Part shown: piece after piece, positions 33,146 to 43,234 of the stretch
How the letters are laid out: each line of letters begins with the position of its first letter
Numbering within the stretch: the stretch's first letter is position 1
From: Chitinophagales bacterium
GTDB lineage: Bacteria > Bacteroidota > Bacteroidia > Chitinophagales > UBA10324
Reading direction: 5' to 3'
Assembly (NCBI GenBank): GCA_013816805.1
Contig: JACDDS010000014.1
Location: 1-64,000 of the forward strand
Length of the DNA: 64,000 nt
The notes under the pieces: model-generated
Databases searched by the model: none
Told to the model about the DNA's origin: nothing
Seen by the model: the letters and a program-made list of their open reading frames with translations, nothing else
Position numbers and translations under genes: made by a program

Positions 33146-33522
33146 TTATTTTTTCAATCCTGCATAGTAAATTAAAGAACCAATACCTACAAAAAGATGA
33201 GTTATTTCAACCAGAGCCATGTTGCTGATGGTCAGCGCACCGTCAACCACGCCCCACAGGTCTGCGGATAAACCCAGCGCATGTGTAATCATATTTGTCA
33301 GTAAAAGTGCTTTAATAATTTCTGAATTGTTTTGATTACGCAGGAAATAGTTATAGCACCACTGACAATAATTAGTCCGCCCATGCCTCTTAAAACGGAT
33401 AATGTGGGAGGCGTTGTTTCAATGCTTAAAAACCCTGCTGGAAAGCTTGGGATAAAGAACATCACTGCACCAAATACAAACGAAGCAAGGGCTGTTACAA
33501 GAAGAAATATTGAAAGTCTCAT
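33146..33522 (-). pseudogene. Frameshifted four-helix membrane protein gene
   Basis: Starting at the ATG (33520-33522), the frame encodes a hydrophobic protein (MRLSIFLLVTALASFVFGAV, then VLRGMGGLIIVSGA) and stops after 74 codons. In the -1 frame the coding continues with no gap: YNYFLRNQNNSEIIKALLLT, then MITHALGLSADLWGVVDGAL and finally HLFVGIGSLIYYAGLKK with TAA at 33146-33148. Joined near 33355-33365 the two halves give a protein of about 125 aa with four hydrophobic helices, a common small membrane-protein form in Bacteroidota whose family I cannot name with certainty. The total length is 377 bp, one short of a multiple of three, so a single base deletion explains it. A sequencing error is the alternative. 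Confidence 0.75.
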
Positions 33523-33917
33523 TGTTATTTTGCTAAGAATTAAAAGTCATCAATGATATGGTTTCTTTTTGCGGTATAATATTAAATCCCATCTGGATGG
33601 TTCAGATTAATGCGGGTGTCAGTGAGTTGCCAGTAATTCTGATTACTTCACTTGCTGAATTATACTTGCCTGAAGCACTTTGATGTCAATAAATTACTCG
33701 AAGTGTTTACCTGATAAAATAAAAGTGTTTCGTGCCATATACTTTTTAGAAAAGTACCAGTAACTGGTATTACTACAAAAGTTATTTATTGATAAAGCAT
33801 AGGTGATTATGACTAACGGAAGCATCCAATTTCAATTAATTAAGCTTTGCAAAAGCTCAACTCAAAATAAATTAGCATCTTGGCTGTCCAGGTTATCCAT
33901 CAAAATATTATTTCTTT
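33523..33917. other. 395-bp divergent region before polA with a perfect palindrome
   Basis: No gene is seen. TACCAGT-A-ACTGGTA (33755-33769) is a 15-bp perfect palindrome, and AGCTTT-GCA-AAAGCT lies near 33842-33856. The first is operator-like and could serve the leftward membrane-protein/hydrolase/cupin unit or polA. I find no TTG-N19-21-TAnnTTTG promoter here on either strand. Confidence 0.45.
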
Positions 33918-36713
33918 ATGCACGACAAACGCCTCTTCCTTCTCGATGCGTTCGCACTGATTTACCGGGCATATTTTGCCCTCAGCAAGACTCCTTTTTA
34001 CAACTCCAAGGGATTAAACACCACCGCTATATTCGGGTTTACAAATACCCTTGTCGATTTAATTCAAAGGGAAAAACCCACCCACATCGCTGTGTGCTTC
34101 GACACGATGGCGCCTACCAAGCGCTCTGAAGATTTTTCAGAATATAAGGCAAACCGCCAGGAACAACCGGAAGATATATCGCTTTCTATGCCGCACATTA
34201 AAAGGATCATTGAGGCTTTCAAAATCCCTATCGTGGAGCTTGACGGTTATGAGGCTGACGATGTGATCGGGACATTAGCAAAAAAAGGCGAGGCGATTGG
34301 TTACAAGGTGTACATGGTAACGCCGGATAAGGATTTTGGACAATTAGTGACAGGGAATATATTCATGTACAAGCCTGCTTACCAGGGCAGGCCCATAGAG
34401 ATATTAGGAGTAGAAGAAATTAAGAAAAGATGGGAGATCGATGACACCAAAAAAGTGATAGACATACTGGGTCTAATGGGTGACTCAATAGATAACATTC
34501 CCGGTTTGCCTGGGGTCGGAGAGAAGACTGCTAAAAAATTGGTAAATGAATTCGGCTCCATTGAAAATCTTGTCGATCATCCTGAACAGCTAAAAGGAAA
34601 ACTTCAGCAAACAGTAATTGAAAATAAGGAGCTGGCTCTGCTTTCTAAAAAGCTCGCAACGATCGACATAAATGTGCCGGTGAATTTTGAGGAAGAACGG
34701 TTAATAATGGAACAGCCGGATAAGGAAGAGCTGACCAGGATTTTCAATGATATGGAATTCAGGACACTGGGAAAACGAATAATAGGGGAAAACTATTCGG
34801 TGATTTCGGAAGGAAAACAAAAAAATCTATTCAGTGAAGAAGCCGCTGCCGTTGCCACCAATATTGTTTCAGCAACGATTAAAGAAACTGTAACTGCCGA
34901 GAAAAATATTTCAAATACCGAGCATCAATATCATATAGCAGATTCCAAAGAAAAGATTTTGGAATTGGTACATCAGCTTTCTCAGCAAAAGGAATTTTGC
35001 TTTGACACGAAATCTACCCAGGTCGATGCAAATCTTGGAGAACTGGTGGGTCTTTCATTTTGCTTCAGGCCAAATGAAGCTTATTACATTCCAACTCCAC
35101 CGGACTTAAATGTTACCCTTGAAATTCTATCCCATTTTAAACCGCTTATGGAAAATGAAAGTATTCTGAAAATAGGTCAGAATATTAAATATGACATCCT
35201 GCTCCTGAAATGGTATAACATTGAAGTGAAGCCTCCATTCTTTGATACGATGCTTGCGCACTATCTCATAGAACCCGATCAACGTCATACTATAGATATC
35301 CTTTCTGAAAATTATTTAGGTTATGCACCCATTCGCATTGAGGAATTGCTGGGCAGGAAGGGAAAAAACCAGGGAACCATGCGCGATGTGGAAATAGATA
35401 AAGTTTCGGAATATGCCGGTGAAGATTCAAGCCTTACGCTTCAGTTAAAAAATATCTTTCTTCCCCTGTTAAAGAAGGCAGAAGTAGAAAATTTATTTAA
35501 TGATGTGGAAGTTCCGCTCGTACCGGTGCTGACAGAAATGGAATTTCAAGGTGTGAAGATCGACAAGGAGTTTCTCGATGATTATTCAAAACAGCTGGAA
35601 AAAGAAATAACCCAGGTTGAAAAAGAAATTTATGAACTGGCTGGCATGCAATTTAACATTGCATCACCAAAGCAGTTGGGAGAGGTTTTGTTTGATAAGC
35701 TGCAAATTCCATATATAGGCAAGAAAACAAAAAGTGGTCAGTATTCTACGGACGAAGACACCTTAAGCAAGCTTGCTAAAGAATTTGAAATTCCTAAAAA
35801 AATACAGGATCACCGCGAGCTTTCTAAATTGAAGTCAACTTATGTAGATGCACTTCCTTTATTAATTGTTCCGAAAACGGGAAGGGTGCACACCTGTTTC
35901 AACCAGGCAATTGCTGCGACAGGACGATTAAGCTCAAATGATCCGAACTTACAGAATATACCTATCCGAACCGAGCGCGGAAGAGAAATCAGGAAAGCCT
36001 TTATTGCAAGGGATGATGAGCATGTTTTGCTCTCCTGTGATTATTCCCAGATTGAACTGCGTATTATAGCATCCCTGAGTGATGATGAAAATATGCTTGA
36101 TGCATTCCGTAAAGGCCTGGATATCCATTCAGCCACTGCTTCAAAAGTTTATAATGTAGAGCTGGGTACAGTTTCATCTGAAATGAGGCGAAATGCTAAA
36201 GCGGTAAACTTTGGAATAGCCTATGGGCAATCTGCATTCGGTCTCGCTCAGACATTGGGAATCTCGAGAGGTGAGGCAAAAGAAATTATTGATAATTATC
36301 AAAAACAATTTCCGGGAGTAAGTACTTTGATGGCAGGCAATATTGAATTTGCGCGCTCCAGCGGATATGTGCAGACTGTTCTGGGAAGAAAAAGATATTT
36401 GCGTGATATCAATTCAGCCAACTTTACCGTGCGCGGTCAGGCCGAACGGCTTGCCATAAATGCCCCCATCCAGGGATCTGCTGCTGATATGATAAAAGTA
36501 GCGATGATCAATATTCACCACGAATTCAAAAAGTATAAATTCAAAAGTAAAATGACCCTTCAGGTACATGATGAGCTTGTGTTCGATGTATATGAACCTG
36601 AACTAAATGAAGTAACAGAGATTGTGGTAGAGAAGATGAAAAGCGCAATGCCATTGAAAATACCTATTGAAGTAGGAGCCGGAACTGGCAAGAATTGGCT
36701 AGATGCGCATTAA
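33918..36713 (+). CDS. polA: DNA polymerase I with an altered proofreading site
   Basis: Repair and Okazaki-fragment polymerase, 931 aa. The 5'-nuclease domain (1-290) has FLLDAFALIYRAYF, DGYEADDVIGTL, VTPDKDFGQLV and NIPGLPGVGEKTAKKL. The 3'-5' exonuclease domain (about 330-520) keeps ExoII NIKYD (422-426) and ExoIII YAGED (499-503), but ExoI reads CFDTKST: Asp363 is present and the metal-binding Glu (E357 in E. coli) is Lys365, codon AAA at 35010-35012. The polymerase domain has motif A CDYSQIELR, motif B RRNAKAVNFGIAYGQ and motif C LQVHDELVFDV, all intact. Polymerase and 5'-nuclease should work; proofreading is probably weak or absent. ATG start. Confidence 0.95.
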   Translation: MHDKRLFLLDAFALIYRAYFALSKTPFYNSKGLNTTAIFGFTNTLVDLIQREKPTHIAVCFDTMAPTKRSEDFSEYKANRQEQPEDISLSMPHIKRIIEAFKIPIVELDGYEADDVIGTLAKKGEAIGYKVYMVTPDKDFGQLVTGNIFMYKPAYQGRPIEILGVEEIKKRWEIDDTKKVIDILGLMGDSIDNIPGLPGVGEKTAKKLVNEFGSIENLVDHPEQLKGKLQQTVIENKELALLSKKLATIDINVPVNFEEERLIMEQPDKEELTRIFNDMEFRTLGKRIIGENYSVISEGKQKNLFSEEAAAVATNIVSATIKETVTAEKNISNTEHQYHIADSKEKILELVHQLSQQKEFCFDTKSTQVDANLGELVGLSFCFRPNEAYYIPTPPDLNVTLEILSHFKPLMENESILKIGQNIKYDILLLKWYNIEVKPPFFDTMLAHYLIEPDQRHTIDILSENYLGYAPIRIEELLGRKGKNQGTMRDVEIDKVSEYAGEDSSLTLQLKNIFLPLLKKAEVENLFNDVEVPLVPVLTEMEFQGVKIDKEFLDDYSKQLEKEITQVEKEIYELAGMQFNIASPKQLGEVLFDKLQIPYIGKKTKSGQYSTDEDTLSKLAKEFEIPKKIQDHRELSKLKSTYVDALPLLIVPKTGRVHTCFNQAIAATGRLSSNDPNLQNIPIRTERGREIRKAFIARDDEHVLLSCDYSQIELRIIASLSDDENMLDAFRKGLDIHSATASKVYNVELGTVSSEMRRNAKAVNFGIAYGQSAFGLAQTLGISRGEAKEIIDNYQKQFPGVSTLMAGNIEFARSSGYVQTVLGRKRYLRDINSANFTVRGQAERLAINAPIQGSAADMIKVAMINIHHEFKKYKFKSKMTLQVHDELVFDVYEPELNEVTEIVVEKMKSAMPLKIPIEVGAGTGKNWLDAH

Positions 36714-36781
36714 TCCCGACCGATATTTTACTTATCATACGTTGAATGGCACAATAATCTACAACTGAACAAAGAGATAAG

Positions 36782-38473
36782 TCAATTTTTAACGATTATA
36801 GAAGTGTGTACCATACCAGTATCGGTTTTAATAGTAACAGCATAAATTCCTTTCGGAATTTTTGAAAGATTCAGCCTGGAGTCTATTGAATTTAATAATT
36901 CCGAGAAAATGGTCCGACCAAAAATATCCGTTAGGGAAATAAAAGAAGGTGACTGAGATGCGACTTCTAAATGGACAAACAAATCATTAGTAACCGGGTT
37001 TGGATAAAGTCTTACATTTTCCTTTTTCTGTTCTGGTTCCTGAACCGCTACATTGCAATTGTAGTAAGCTACCTCATGCTCCAGGCTTCTGTTTACATTT
37101 AGCCGGCCACCACTTACTGTTTTATCTTTAAGATCGGCAATAGAATCAATTCCTTCCAAAATAAATTTTTTTATCCGCAGTGCTGTTCCTGACGGATCGT
37201 TTAGCGCATCAATAACGAGTTGATTGCACTGCAGGGAATAAAGTAACGAGACTGCACCTGCAACGAAGGGTGCAGATACAGAACAACCCGTAGAATAGGT
37301 ATAAGCATTATTTTGATCCGTACTTAGTATGTTGGTTCCAGGTGCCCCCAAATCAACTGTTGTGTCACCCCAGGCTGCACCACTCGGGTATTTCTGATCG
37401 GTTGAAGTAGTATTTGTTACTGTAATAAGCCAATCACTCGCACAACTGGTAGGCACATCATTTACAACATCTATATCTACGTTGGCATTGCTGGTAGCTA
37501 CTACGTTTAAAATTCCTACCCTTCCCATGCTGTCGTACATTGTACACCACAAGGGATGGTTCGCCGGGTCTTCTCCAAATTCTCCAAGCCCCAATGAGGC
37601 ATTTGCTGCAACGACCAAAGCGCCCTTTGTTCCCTGAGATTGATTGTATAAAAAACGCATCTCCAAAATGTAGCTGTAACTCGCTATAACCTGCGCCTCA
37701 GTTCCTAACCCAATCACAGGCATAATTTCAACATTCCAATTCATACCTGTTATCCCAATTTCATTATTGCCGGTTGCGCCTGCAACGCCTGCTACCTTTG
37801 TACCATGAGATGAACTACTTATTATGTTATTAGTATCAACTGCATTCCATCCATCGTAATCGTCCACATACCCGTTTGAATCATCATCAACCTGGTTATC
37901 AGGAATTTCATAAGCATTTTTCCAAAACCGGATATCCTGGTGTGCAAGATCGAAGCCATCATCATCTATGGCTATTACAATCGTTGCACCGTTTGCCATG
38001 GTGCCTCCTGTAGTTAGATCCCATGCATCTTCTGCACTTATATCGGCACCCGAAATACCTGTAATACCTTGCACAGATTGACCTGTGTTTGACAATCCCC
38101 ATTGGAACTTAAAATCCGGATCATCAGGAGTATTTCGTGGCTTAACGAAGAAATTAAATTGAGCATTTAAAACACGGTTATCATGTTTTATTGCACTCAG
38201 TAAAGCGTTTCCGTTTATAATCGAGCTGTTAAAGTGCAGCAGCCATATGTTCATTCTTTTTGATAGCAGTTGCGAAAATCTTAACTCCGTAGCGCGACCC
38301 TGGAAAGTCGAATACGCCGATATAAAGTCGGTGCCTTTTATATCCTTTTTCATCATTACAATTAAATCGCCATCTATATGGTTCATGGCATAAGATTTCT
38401 GAAAAGAATAAAAAGGAAGAAATAATAAAAATGATATGAAAATTTTTCTTGAGGTATAAAAAGTAAAATTCAT
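36782..38473 (-). CDS. Secreted S8 (subtilisin-like) serine protease, T9SS cargo
   Basis: A 563-aa protease. Signal peptide about 1-29; an inhibitor-type propeptide follows (about 30-110). The catalytic domain (about 120-455) has the Asp motif VIAIDDDGFDLAHQD, a calcium-loop-like acidic stretch DDDSNGYVDDYDGWN, the His motif SSHGTKVAGVAGA and the Ser motif GCSVSAPFVAGAVS. A T9SS type A sorting domain forms residues about 485-563 (VRLYPNPVTNDLFVHL). Two genes of this kind of cargo (this and the PQQ-type enzyme, 37 bp apart, same strand) are probably co-transcribed. Confidence 0.93.
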   Translation of the reverse strand: MNFTFYTSRKIFISFLLFLPFYSFQKSYAMNHIDGDLIVMMKKDIKGTDFISAYSTFQGRATELRFSQLLSKRMNIWLLHFNSSIINGNALLSAIKHDNRVLNAQFNFFVKPRNTPDDPDFKFQWGLSNTGQSVQGITGISGADISAEDAWDLTTGGTMANGATIVIAIDDDGFDLAHQDIRFWKNAYEIPDNQVDDDSNGYVDDYDGWNAVDTNNIISSSSHGTKVAGVAGATGNNEIGITGMNWNVEIMPVIGLGTEAQVIASYSYILEMRFLYNQSQGTKGALVVAANASLGLGEFGEDPANHPLWCTMYDSMGRVGILNVVATSNANVDIDVVNDVPTSCASDWLITVTNTTSTDQKYPSGAAWGDTTVDLGAPGTNILSTDQNNAYTYSTGCSVSAPFVAGAVSLLYSLQCNQLVIDALNDPSGTALRIKKFILEGIDSIADLKDKTVSGGRLNVNRSLEHEVAYYNCNVAVQEPEQKKENVRLYPNPVTNDLFVHLEVASQSPSFISLTDIFGRTIFSELLNSIDSRLNLSKIPKGIYAVTIKTDTGMVHTSIIVKN

Positions 38474-38510
38474 AGAAATGCTCTTAACAATAGGGTTTAA
38501 ATTATCAATT

Positions 38511-40385
38511 TCACTTTCTGATTACCAGTTTTTGCCGGTGAACTGAGTCTTTATTTTTTATAGCCACGAAATAAATACCATCGGGTAATTCTGATGCATT
38601 GAGGTTAAAAGTTTGTGCAGGAGAGGAGGGAATTATTTTAATTTCTAATTGCCCCGAAATATTCCATACGCTTAATTCATCTGTTGTAATGCCTTTTGGT
38701 AATTGAATAATAAAGATACCATTGCCGGGATTCGGATATATCTTAATATTTTCAGAATGGTTATCATCAATACCGGTGCACTCAGCCACCGTCACGATTT
38801 CTGAATCTATTGCATAGCAACCAGCATCATTTTGATAACTGTAATAAATAGTGAACGTGCCAATACCCGCTTCATCAGGCTGAAAAAAATTTCCCGAAAT
38901 GCCAGGTCCTGAGAATAATCCTCCTTCAGGGCTTCCTGTGAGCAAAATTGAAGTTTGATAAGTACAGTAAAAAGAATCTAAACCTGATATGCTTATGAGT
39001 GCCTTATCAACTACGGTTATTGGACTGGAAATATTAGTGCAACCTTTTGAATTGGATACTGCCACTGAATAGGCACCTGCGTTGATTGTGGCGTAGGAAT
39101 CGGTAATGGCGCCTGCGATATCCACACCATTGATCATCCACTGATATTTGAACCCGGTATCAATCAAGGCGTGCAGAACACCGCCTGCACATACCGTTGA
39201 ATAGATGCTTTCCATAATAAAAGCGGTAGGACCACAAATGGTATCGGTAATATGGTAAATGGTTCCGTTTATAATTCCCGCAGTATAAAGCTCCTGCAAA
39301 TGATCTTCGCCGAAGGTGACAAAATTAAAACTCGTATCATCACTAACCAGCGATTCGATCCATGCTCCATTTTCATCCTCGAATAACGTATAAAACTTGC
39401 CGCTGCAGTAATCATTAAAAATATATCTTCCGAATAAATTTCCATATTCCGCACCGCGATAAACAAAGCCTCCGGTTATAGAACAATTTCTATCAGGGAT
39501 AGGAGTATGCATGTATTCATATATTGGAAATGTGACGTTCGCCACTCCACTGCATAGCGATAAATTATAAGGGTGATCGCCTTCGTAGCACCGCCATCCA
39601 TAGTTGAGCATACCTGCTGAGAAAGCCTTTTCAAGATCCACTTCCTCGAGTAAATCCTGACCTACATCGCCGATCCAGAGGTTGCCAGTGAGGTGATCAA
39701 AGCTGAAGCGCCAGGGGTTTCGTAACCCAAGATCCCATATTTCCGGATATGCCGAGGTGTCAAGCACAAAGGGATTATCAGACGGTATTGTATAAGGAAG
39801 TTCATGGTTTACATCAAGGCGTAACATTTTTCCCAGGTAGCTTTTTTTATTTTGAGCATTATTAAAGGGGTCACCGGCGGATCCTCCATCGCCCGTTCCT
39901 ATATATAAGTATCCATCATGGCCGAACTTAAGGCAACCTCCATTGTGATTAGTAAAAGTGAAGTGCGGAATCTGAATAAGTATTTGCTCACTGTTAGTGT
40001 CTGCAACACTTACATTATTGGAATCTGTTTGAAAGCTTGAAATCCGAAGAGCGCCCGAATCTTTCTCAGTATAATAAACAAAAAACTTTCCGTTGACTAT
40101 ATAAGCAGGATGAAAGGCAAGCCCTAATAAACCGCGTTCACTATTTAAATTGTTTATCCTTAAATGTATATCTAAAAATGGAACCGGTTTTTTATTTCCT
40201 GTGGAGTCGCAGACGTATATAAATCCATCTTTTTGCACAATAAAAAGACGACTGTCGCCGCAATTTTCAATATCAACCGGGGAAGTGTAACCAAAAGAAA
40301 AAGGAATGAGCTTAATGGTTGATTGCGAATGGACCAATTTATTGCAACAGCATATGCAAACAATAAGGAGTAAATATTTCTTCAT
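38511..40385 (-). CDS. PQQ-type sugar dehydrogenase (GSDH/HHIP-like) with T9SS sorting domain
   Basis: A 624-aa secreted protein. Signal peptide 1-20; a six-bladed glucose/sorbosone dehydrogenase propeller (about 25-380) with SERGLLGLAFHPAY, NHNGGCLKFGHDGYLYIGTGDG, NPWRFSFDHLTGNLWIGDVGQ and NYGWRCYEGDHPY. An Ig-like or PKD-like region with CTNISSPITVV follows (about 400-540), and a T9SS type A sorting domain ends the chain (KIYPNPGNGIFIIQL). The true start is the ATG at 40385, which opens a clean signal peptide; the frame extends 26 codons further without one. PQQ synthesis genes are not in the window, so cofactor supply is open. Confidence 0.88.
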   Translation of the reverse strand: MKKYLLLIVCICCCNKLVHSQSTIKLIPFSFGYTSPVDIENCGDSRLFIVQKDGFIYVCDSTGNKKPVPFLDIHLRINNLNSERGLLGLAFHPAYIVNGKFFVYYTEKDSGALRISSFQTDSNNVSVADTNSEQILIQIPHFTFTNHNGGCLKFGHDGYLYIGTGDGGSAGDPFNNAQNKKSYLGKMLRLDVNHELPYTIPSDNPFVLDTSAYPEIWDLGLRNPWRFSFDHLTGNLWIGDVGQDLLEEVDLEKAFSAGMLNYGWRCYEGDHPYNLSLCSGVANVTFPIYEYMHTPIPDRNCSITGGFVYRGAEYGNLFGRYIFNDYCSGKFYTLFEDENGAWIESLVSDDTSFNFVTFGEDHLQELYTAGIINGTIYHITDTICGPTAFIMESIYSTVCAGGVLHALIDTGFKYQWMINGVDIAGAITDSYATINAGAYSVAVSNSKGCTNISSPITVVDKALISISGLDSFYCTYQTSILLTGSPEGGLFSGPGISGNFFQPDEAGIGTFTIYYSYQNDAGCYAIDSEIVTVAECTGIDDNHSENIKIYPNPGNGIFIIQLPKGITTDELSVWNISGQLEIKIIPSSPAQTFNLNASELPDGIYFVAIKNKDSVHRQKLVIRK

Positions 40386-40429
40386 AATAAGAATAGGTAA
40401 TTCTTTAGTGGCACTAACGAAAAAAAAAA

Positions 40430-43135
40430 TTAAGGATTGTAAGATAGATTGGGTGATAACCATTTCTCAACGTACTTCACCGGCACACCTTTCCTCATTG
40501 CATAATCTTTTACCTGGTCCAGGGCAATTTTCCCTATTCCGAAATATTTTGATTGCGGATGAGAAAAATAGAATCCACTTACCGAGGATGCAGGATACAT
40601 TGCAAAATTTTCAGTGAGAATTATCCCGCAATTTTTTTCTGCATTAAGCAAATCAAACAATGACCTTTTCTCAGTATGATCAGGGCAAGCGGGATATCCG
40701 GGAGCCGGTCGAATACCAATGTACTCCTCTTTTATAATTTCTTCAGTGGAAAGCGCTTCCTCTCTGGCATAACCCCAATATTCTCTTCTCACGAGCTCAT
40801 GCAACGTTTCTGCAAAGCCTTCTGCAAGACGGTCTGCCACTGCTTTGATCAAAATAGAATTATAATCATCATTATTGCTTTCAAATTCCTCAATTAATTT
40901 TTCAATTCCAATTCCCGCTGTTACAGCAAAAAATCCCATGTAATCCCCGGTATCACCTGATAGCGGGCGTATAAAATCTGCAAGAGAAAAATATTGTTGT
41001 GCTAGGGCTTTTTCATTCTGCTGGCGCAGGAAATGGAAACAGGTTTTTTCGTTTCCTGCTGCATCATAAATCTGAACATCATTGTCATTAATTGTTGCGG
41101 CAGGATAAAAACCGATTACTCCTTTAGCACGTAATGATTTATTTTTCACTACCGTGTCAAGCAAAGTATTGGCATCATCAAACAGTTTTTTTGCTTCCGA
41201 TCCAATTATTTTATCTTCAAAAATTGCCGGATATTTTCCATGTAATTCCCACGTTTGAAAGAAAGGAGTCCAATCTATTCTTTTCCTTATCAGCTCCAGT
41301 GAAAAATCCTCAAAAGCTTTAATTCCGGTAAAGGAAGGTTTTGGTGCAGTATAATTATTCCAATCGATACGGGTCTTATTTTTTCGGGCAAAATCTATGG
41401 ATACAAACTTTTTATCCTGTTTCCTTCCGGAATACTGAGCCCGCAATTCAGAATATTCCCCTTTGATTTTATTTGAAAAATTTGCTTTTGTTTCTTTTCC
41501 CAGCAAACTTCCTACAACCGTAACGCTCCTGGAGGCATCAAGGACATGTACCGTATCGCTTGAATAGTTAGGGGCTATCTTAACTGCCGCATGAACTCGT
41601 GAAGTGGTTGCGCCACCAATAAGCAGGGGCGTGGTGAATCCCAATCGCTCCATCTCTTTCGCAACGTGCACCATTTCATCAAGGGATGGAGTGATTAATC
41701 CACTCAGGCCAATAATATCTGCATTTTCCATTCGGGCGGTCTCCAAAATTTTTTCAGATGAAACCATAACTCCCAGATCGATAATGGAATAATTGTTACA
41801 GGCAAGTACTACCCCTACTATATTTTTACCTATATCATGTACATCTCCTTTAACCGTAGCCAGCAAAATTTTTCCAGCTTTAGTGGGGTTAATTTTCGAT
41901 TTTCTTTCTTCTATGAAAGGAGTTAAATAGGCAACTGATTTCTTCATCACGCGGGCACTCTTTACTACCTGGGGCAAAAACATTTTTCCTGAACCAAATA
42001 AATCACCGACTACGCTCATGCCATCCATAAGCGGCCCTTCTATTACTTCTATTGGTTCAGAATATTTTTGACGTGCTTCCTCTGTATCCTGCTCAATAAA
42101 TTCCACAATTCCTTTTACCAATGCATGCTTTAATCTCTCTTCCACCGAGAGCTTCCTCCATTCATCCTCCTGCTCCACCTTTTTGCCCTTTCGTTTTATC
42201 GTTTCAGCAAATGACACCAGTCGTTCGGTTGCATCAGACCTACGGTTAAATAATACATCTTCAATTGCCTCCAGAAGGTCTTTAGGAATTTCATCGTACA
42301 CTCCAATCATTCCGGCATTTACAATTCCCATGTCCATGCCCGCTTTCACTGCGTGATAAAGAAATGCAGTATGCATGGCATCTCTCACGGTATTATTTCC
42401 GCGGAAAGAAAAGGAGAGATTGCTTACTCCTCCGCTTACTTTTGCGTGAGGCAAATTTTCTTTTATCCATTTTACAGTGCGGATGTAATCAATGGCGTAA
42501 TTGCTGTGCTCTTCGATCCCAGTTGCAATGGCAAGTATGTTTGGATCAATAATAATATCCTGCGGAGGAAAGCCAATCTTTTTTATTAACAGGTTATAGG
42601 AACGTTTGGCAATTTGTATTCTTCTTTCAAAAGTGTCTGCCTGGCCTTTTTCATCGAAGCACATGACTACTACAGATGCGCCGTAGCGTTTTACCTTTTT
42701 AGCCTGCTGAAGAAATTTTTCTTCGCCTTCCTTCATTGAAATAGAATTTACTATTCCCTTTCCCTGAATACATTTTAATCCTGCTTCAATAATTTCCCAT
42801 TTAGATGAATCAATCATTACAGGCACCCTTGAAATGTCCGGCTCTGCTGAAATAAGATTTAAGAATTTCACCATAGCCTCTTTCCCATCCAGCATTCCTT
42901 CATCCATATTCACATCAATTATCTGTGCACCATTTTGAACTTGCTGCAATGCGACGGCAACAGCTGCTTCGTAATTTCCTGATAGAATTAACCTGGAAAA
43001 TTCCTTGGAGCCGGTAATATTGGTACGTTCCCCGATATTTATAAAATTTGTGGAAGGGGTCAGTGTTAGTGGTTCGAGACCACTCAGGCGCAGATAAGGT
43101 TTTATAACTTTTTTTTCTTCGTCAATTTCGTCCAT
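40430..43135 (-). CDS. metH: Methionine synthase, cobalamin-dependent, C-terminal subunit
   Basis: Carries the folate-, cobalamin- and SAM-binding modules of MetH in 901 aa. Pterin-binding domain (about 15-290) with [17 protein letters not shown] and [10 protein letters not shown]; cobalamin cap and binding domain (about 320-560) with [18 protein letters not shown] (the DxHxxG that ligates cobalt) and [14 protein letters not shown]; activation domain (about 580-900) with [16 protein letters not shown]. The homocysteine-binding module is the separate gene upstream (99 bp away). I use the ATG at 43135; a GTG four codons upstream is also open. MetH split in this way is common in Bacteroidota. 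Confidence 0.95.
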   Translation of the reverse strand: MDEIDEEKKVIKPYLRLSGLEPLTLTPSTNFINIGERTNITGSKEFSRLILSGNYEAAVAVALQQVQNGAQIIDVNMDEGMLDGKEAMVKFLNLISAEPDISRVPVMIDSSKWEIIEAGLKCIQGKGIVNSISMKEGEEKFLQQAKKVKRYGASVVVMCFDEKGQADTFERRIQIAKRSYNLLIKKIGFPPQDIIIDPNILAIATGIEEHSNYAIDYIRTVKWIKENLPHAKVSGGVSNLSFSFRGNNTVRDAMHTAFLYHAVKAGMDMGIVNAGMIGVYDEIPKDLLEAIEDVLFNRRSDATERLVSFAETIKRKGKKVEQEDEWRKLSVEERLKHALVKGIVEFIEQDTEEARQKYSEPIEVIEGPLMDGMSVVGDLFGSGKMFLPQVVKSARVMKKSVAYLTPFIEERKSKINPTKAGKILLATVKGDVHDIGKNIVGVVLACNNYSIIDLGVMVSSEKILETARMENADIIGLSGLITPSLDEMVHVAKEMERLGFTTPLLIGGATTSRVHAAVKIAPNYSSDTVHVLDASRSVTVVGSLLGKETKANFSNKIKGEYSELRAQYSGRKQDKKFVSIDFARKNKTRIDWNNYTAPKPSFTGIKAFEDFSLELIRKRIDWTPFFQTWELHGKYPAIFEDKIIGSEAKKLFDDANTLLDTVVKNKSLRAKGVIGFYPAATINDNDVQIYDAAGNEKTCFHFLRQQNEKALAQQYFSLADFIRPLSGDTGDYMGFFAVTAGIGIEKLIEEFESNNDDYNSILIKAVADRLAEGFAETLHELVRREYWGYAREEALSTEEIIKEEYIGIRPAPGYPACPDHTEKRSLFDLLNAEKNCGIILTENFAMYPASSVSGFYFSHPQSKYFGIGKIALDQVKDYAMRKGVPVKYVEKWLSPNLSYNP

Positions 43136-43234
43136 GTCGATTAGCACCTAACCATTAAATGCGCTACCTATTTAATGTTAAATTATTATTTGATTTGTAC
43201 AGTTGTATCCTTTGTTATAATATTATTTACTCTT

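Noticed and set aside
33803-34129. 108-aa open frame overlapping the polA start
   Set aside because: It runs in another frame over the well-conserved 5'-nuclease coding sequence and has no recognisable product.
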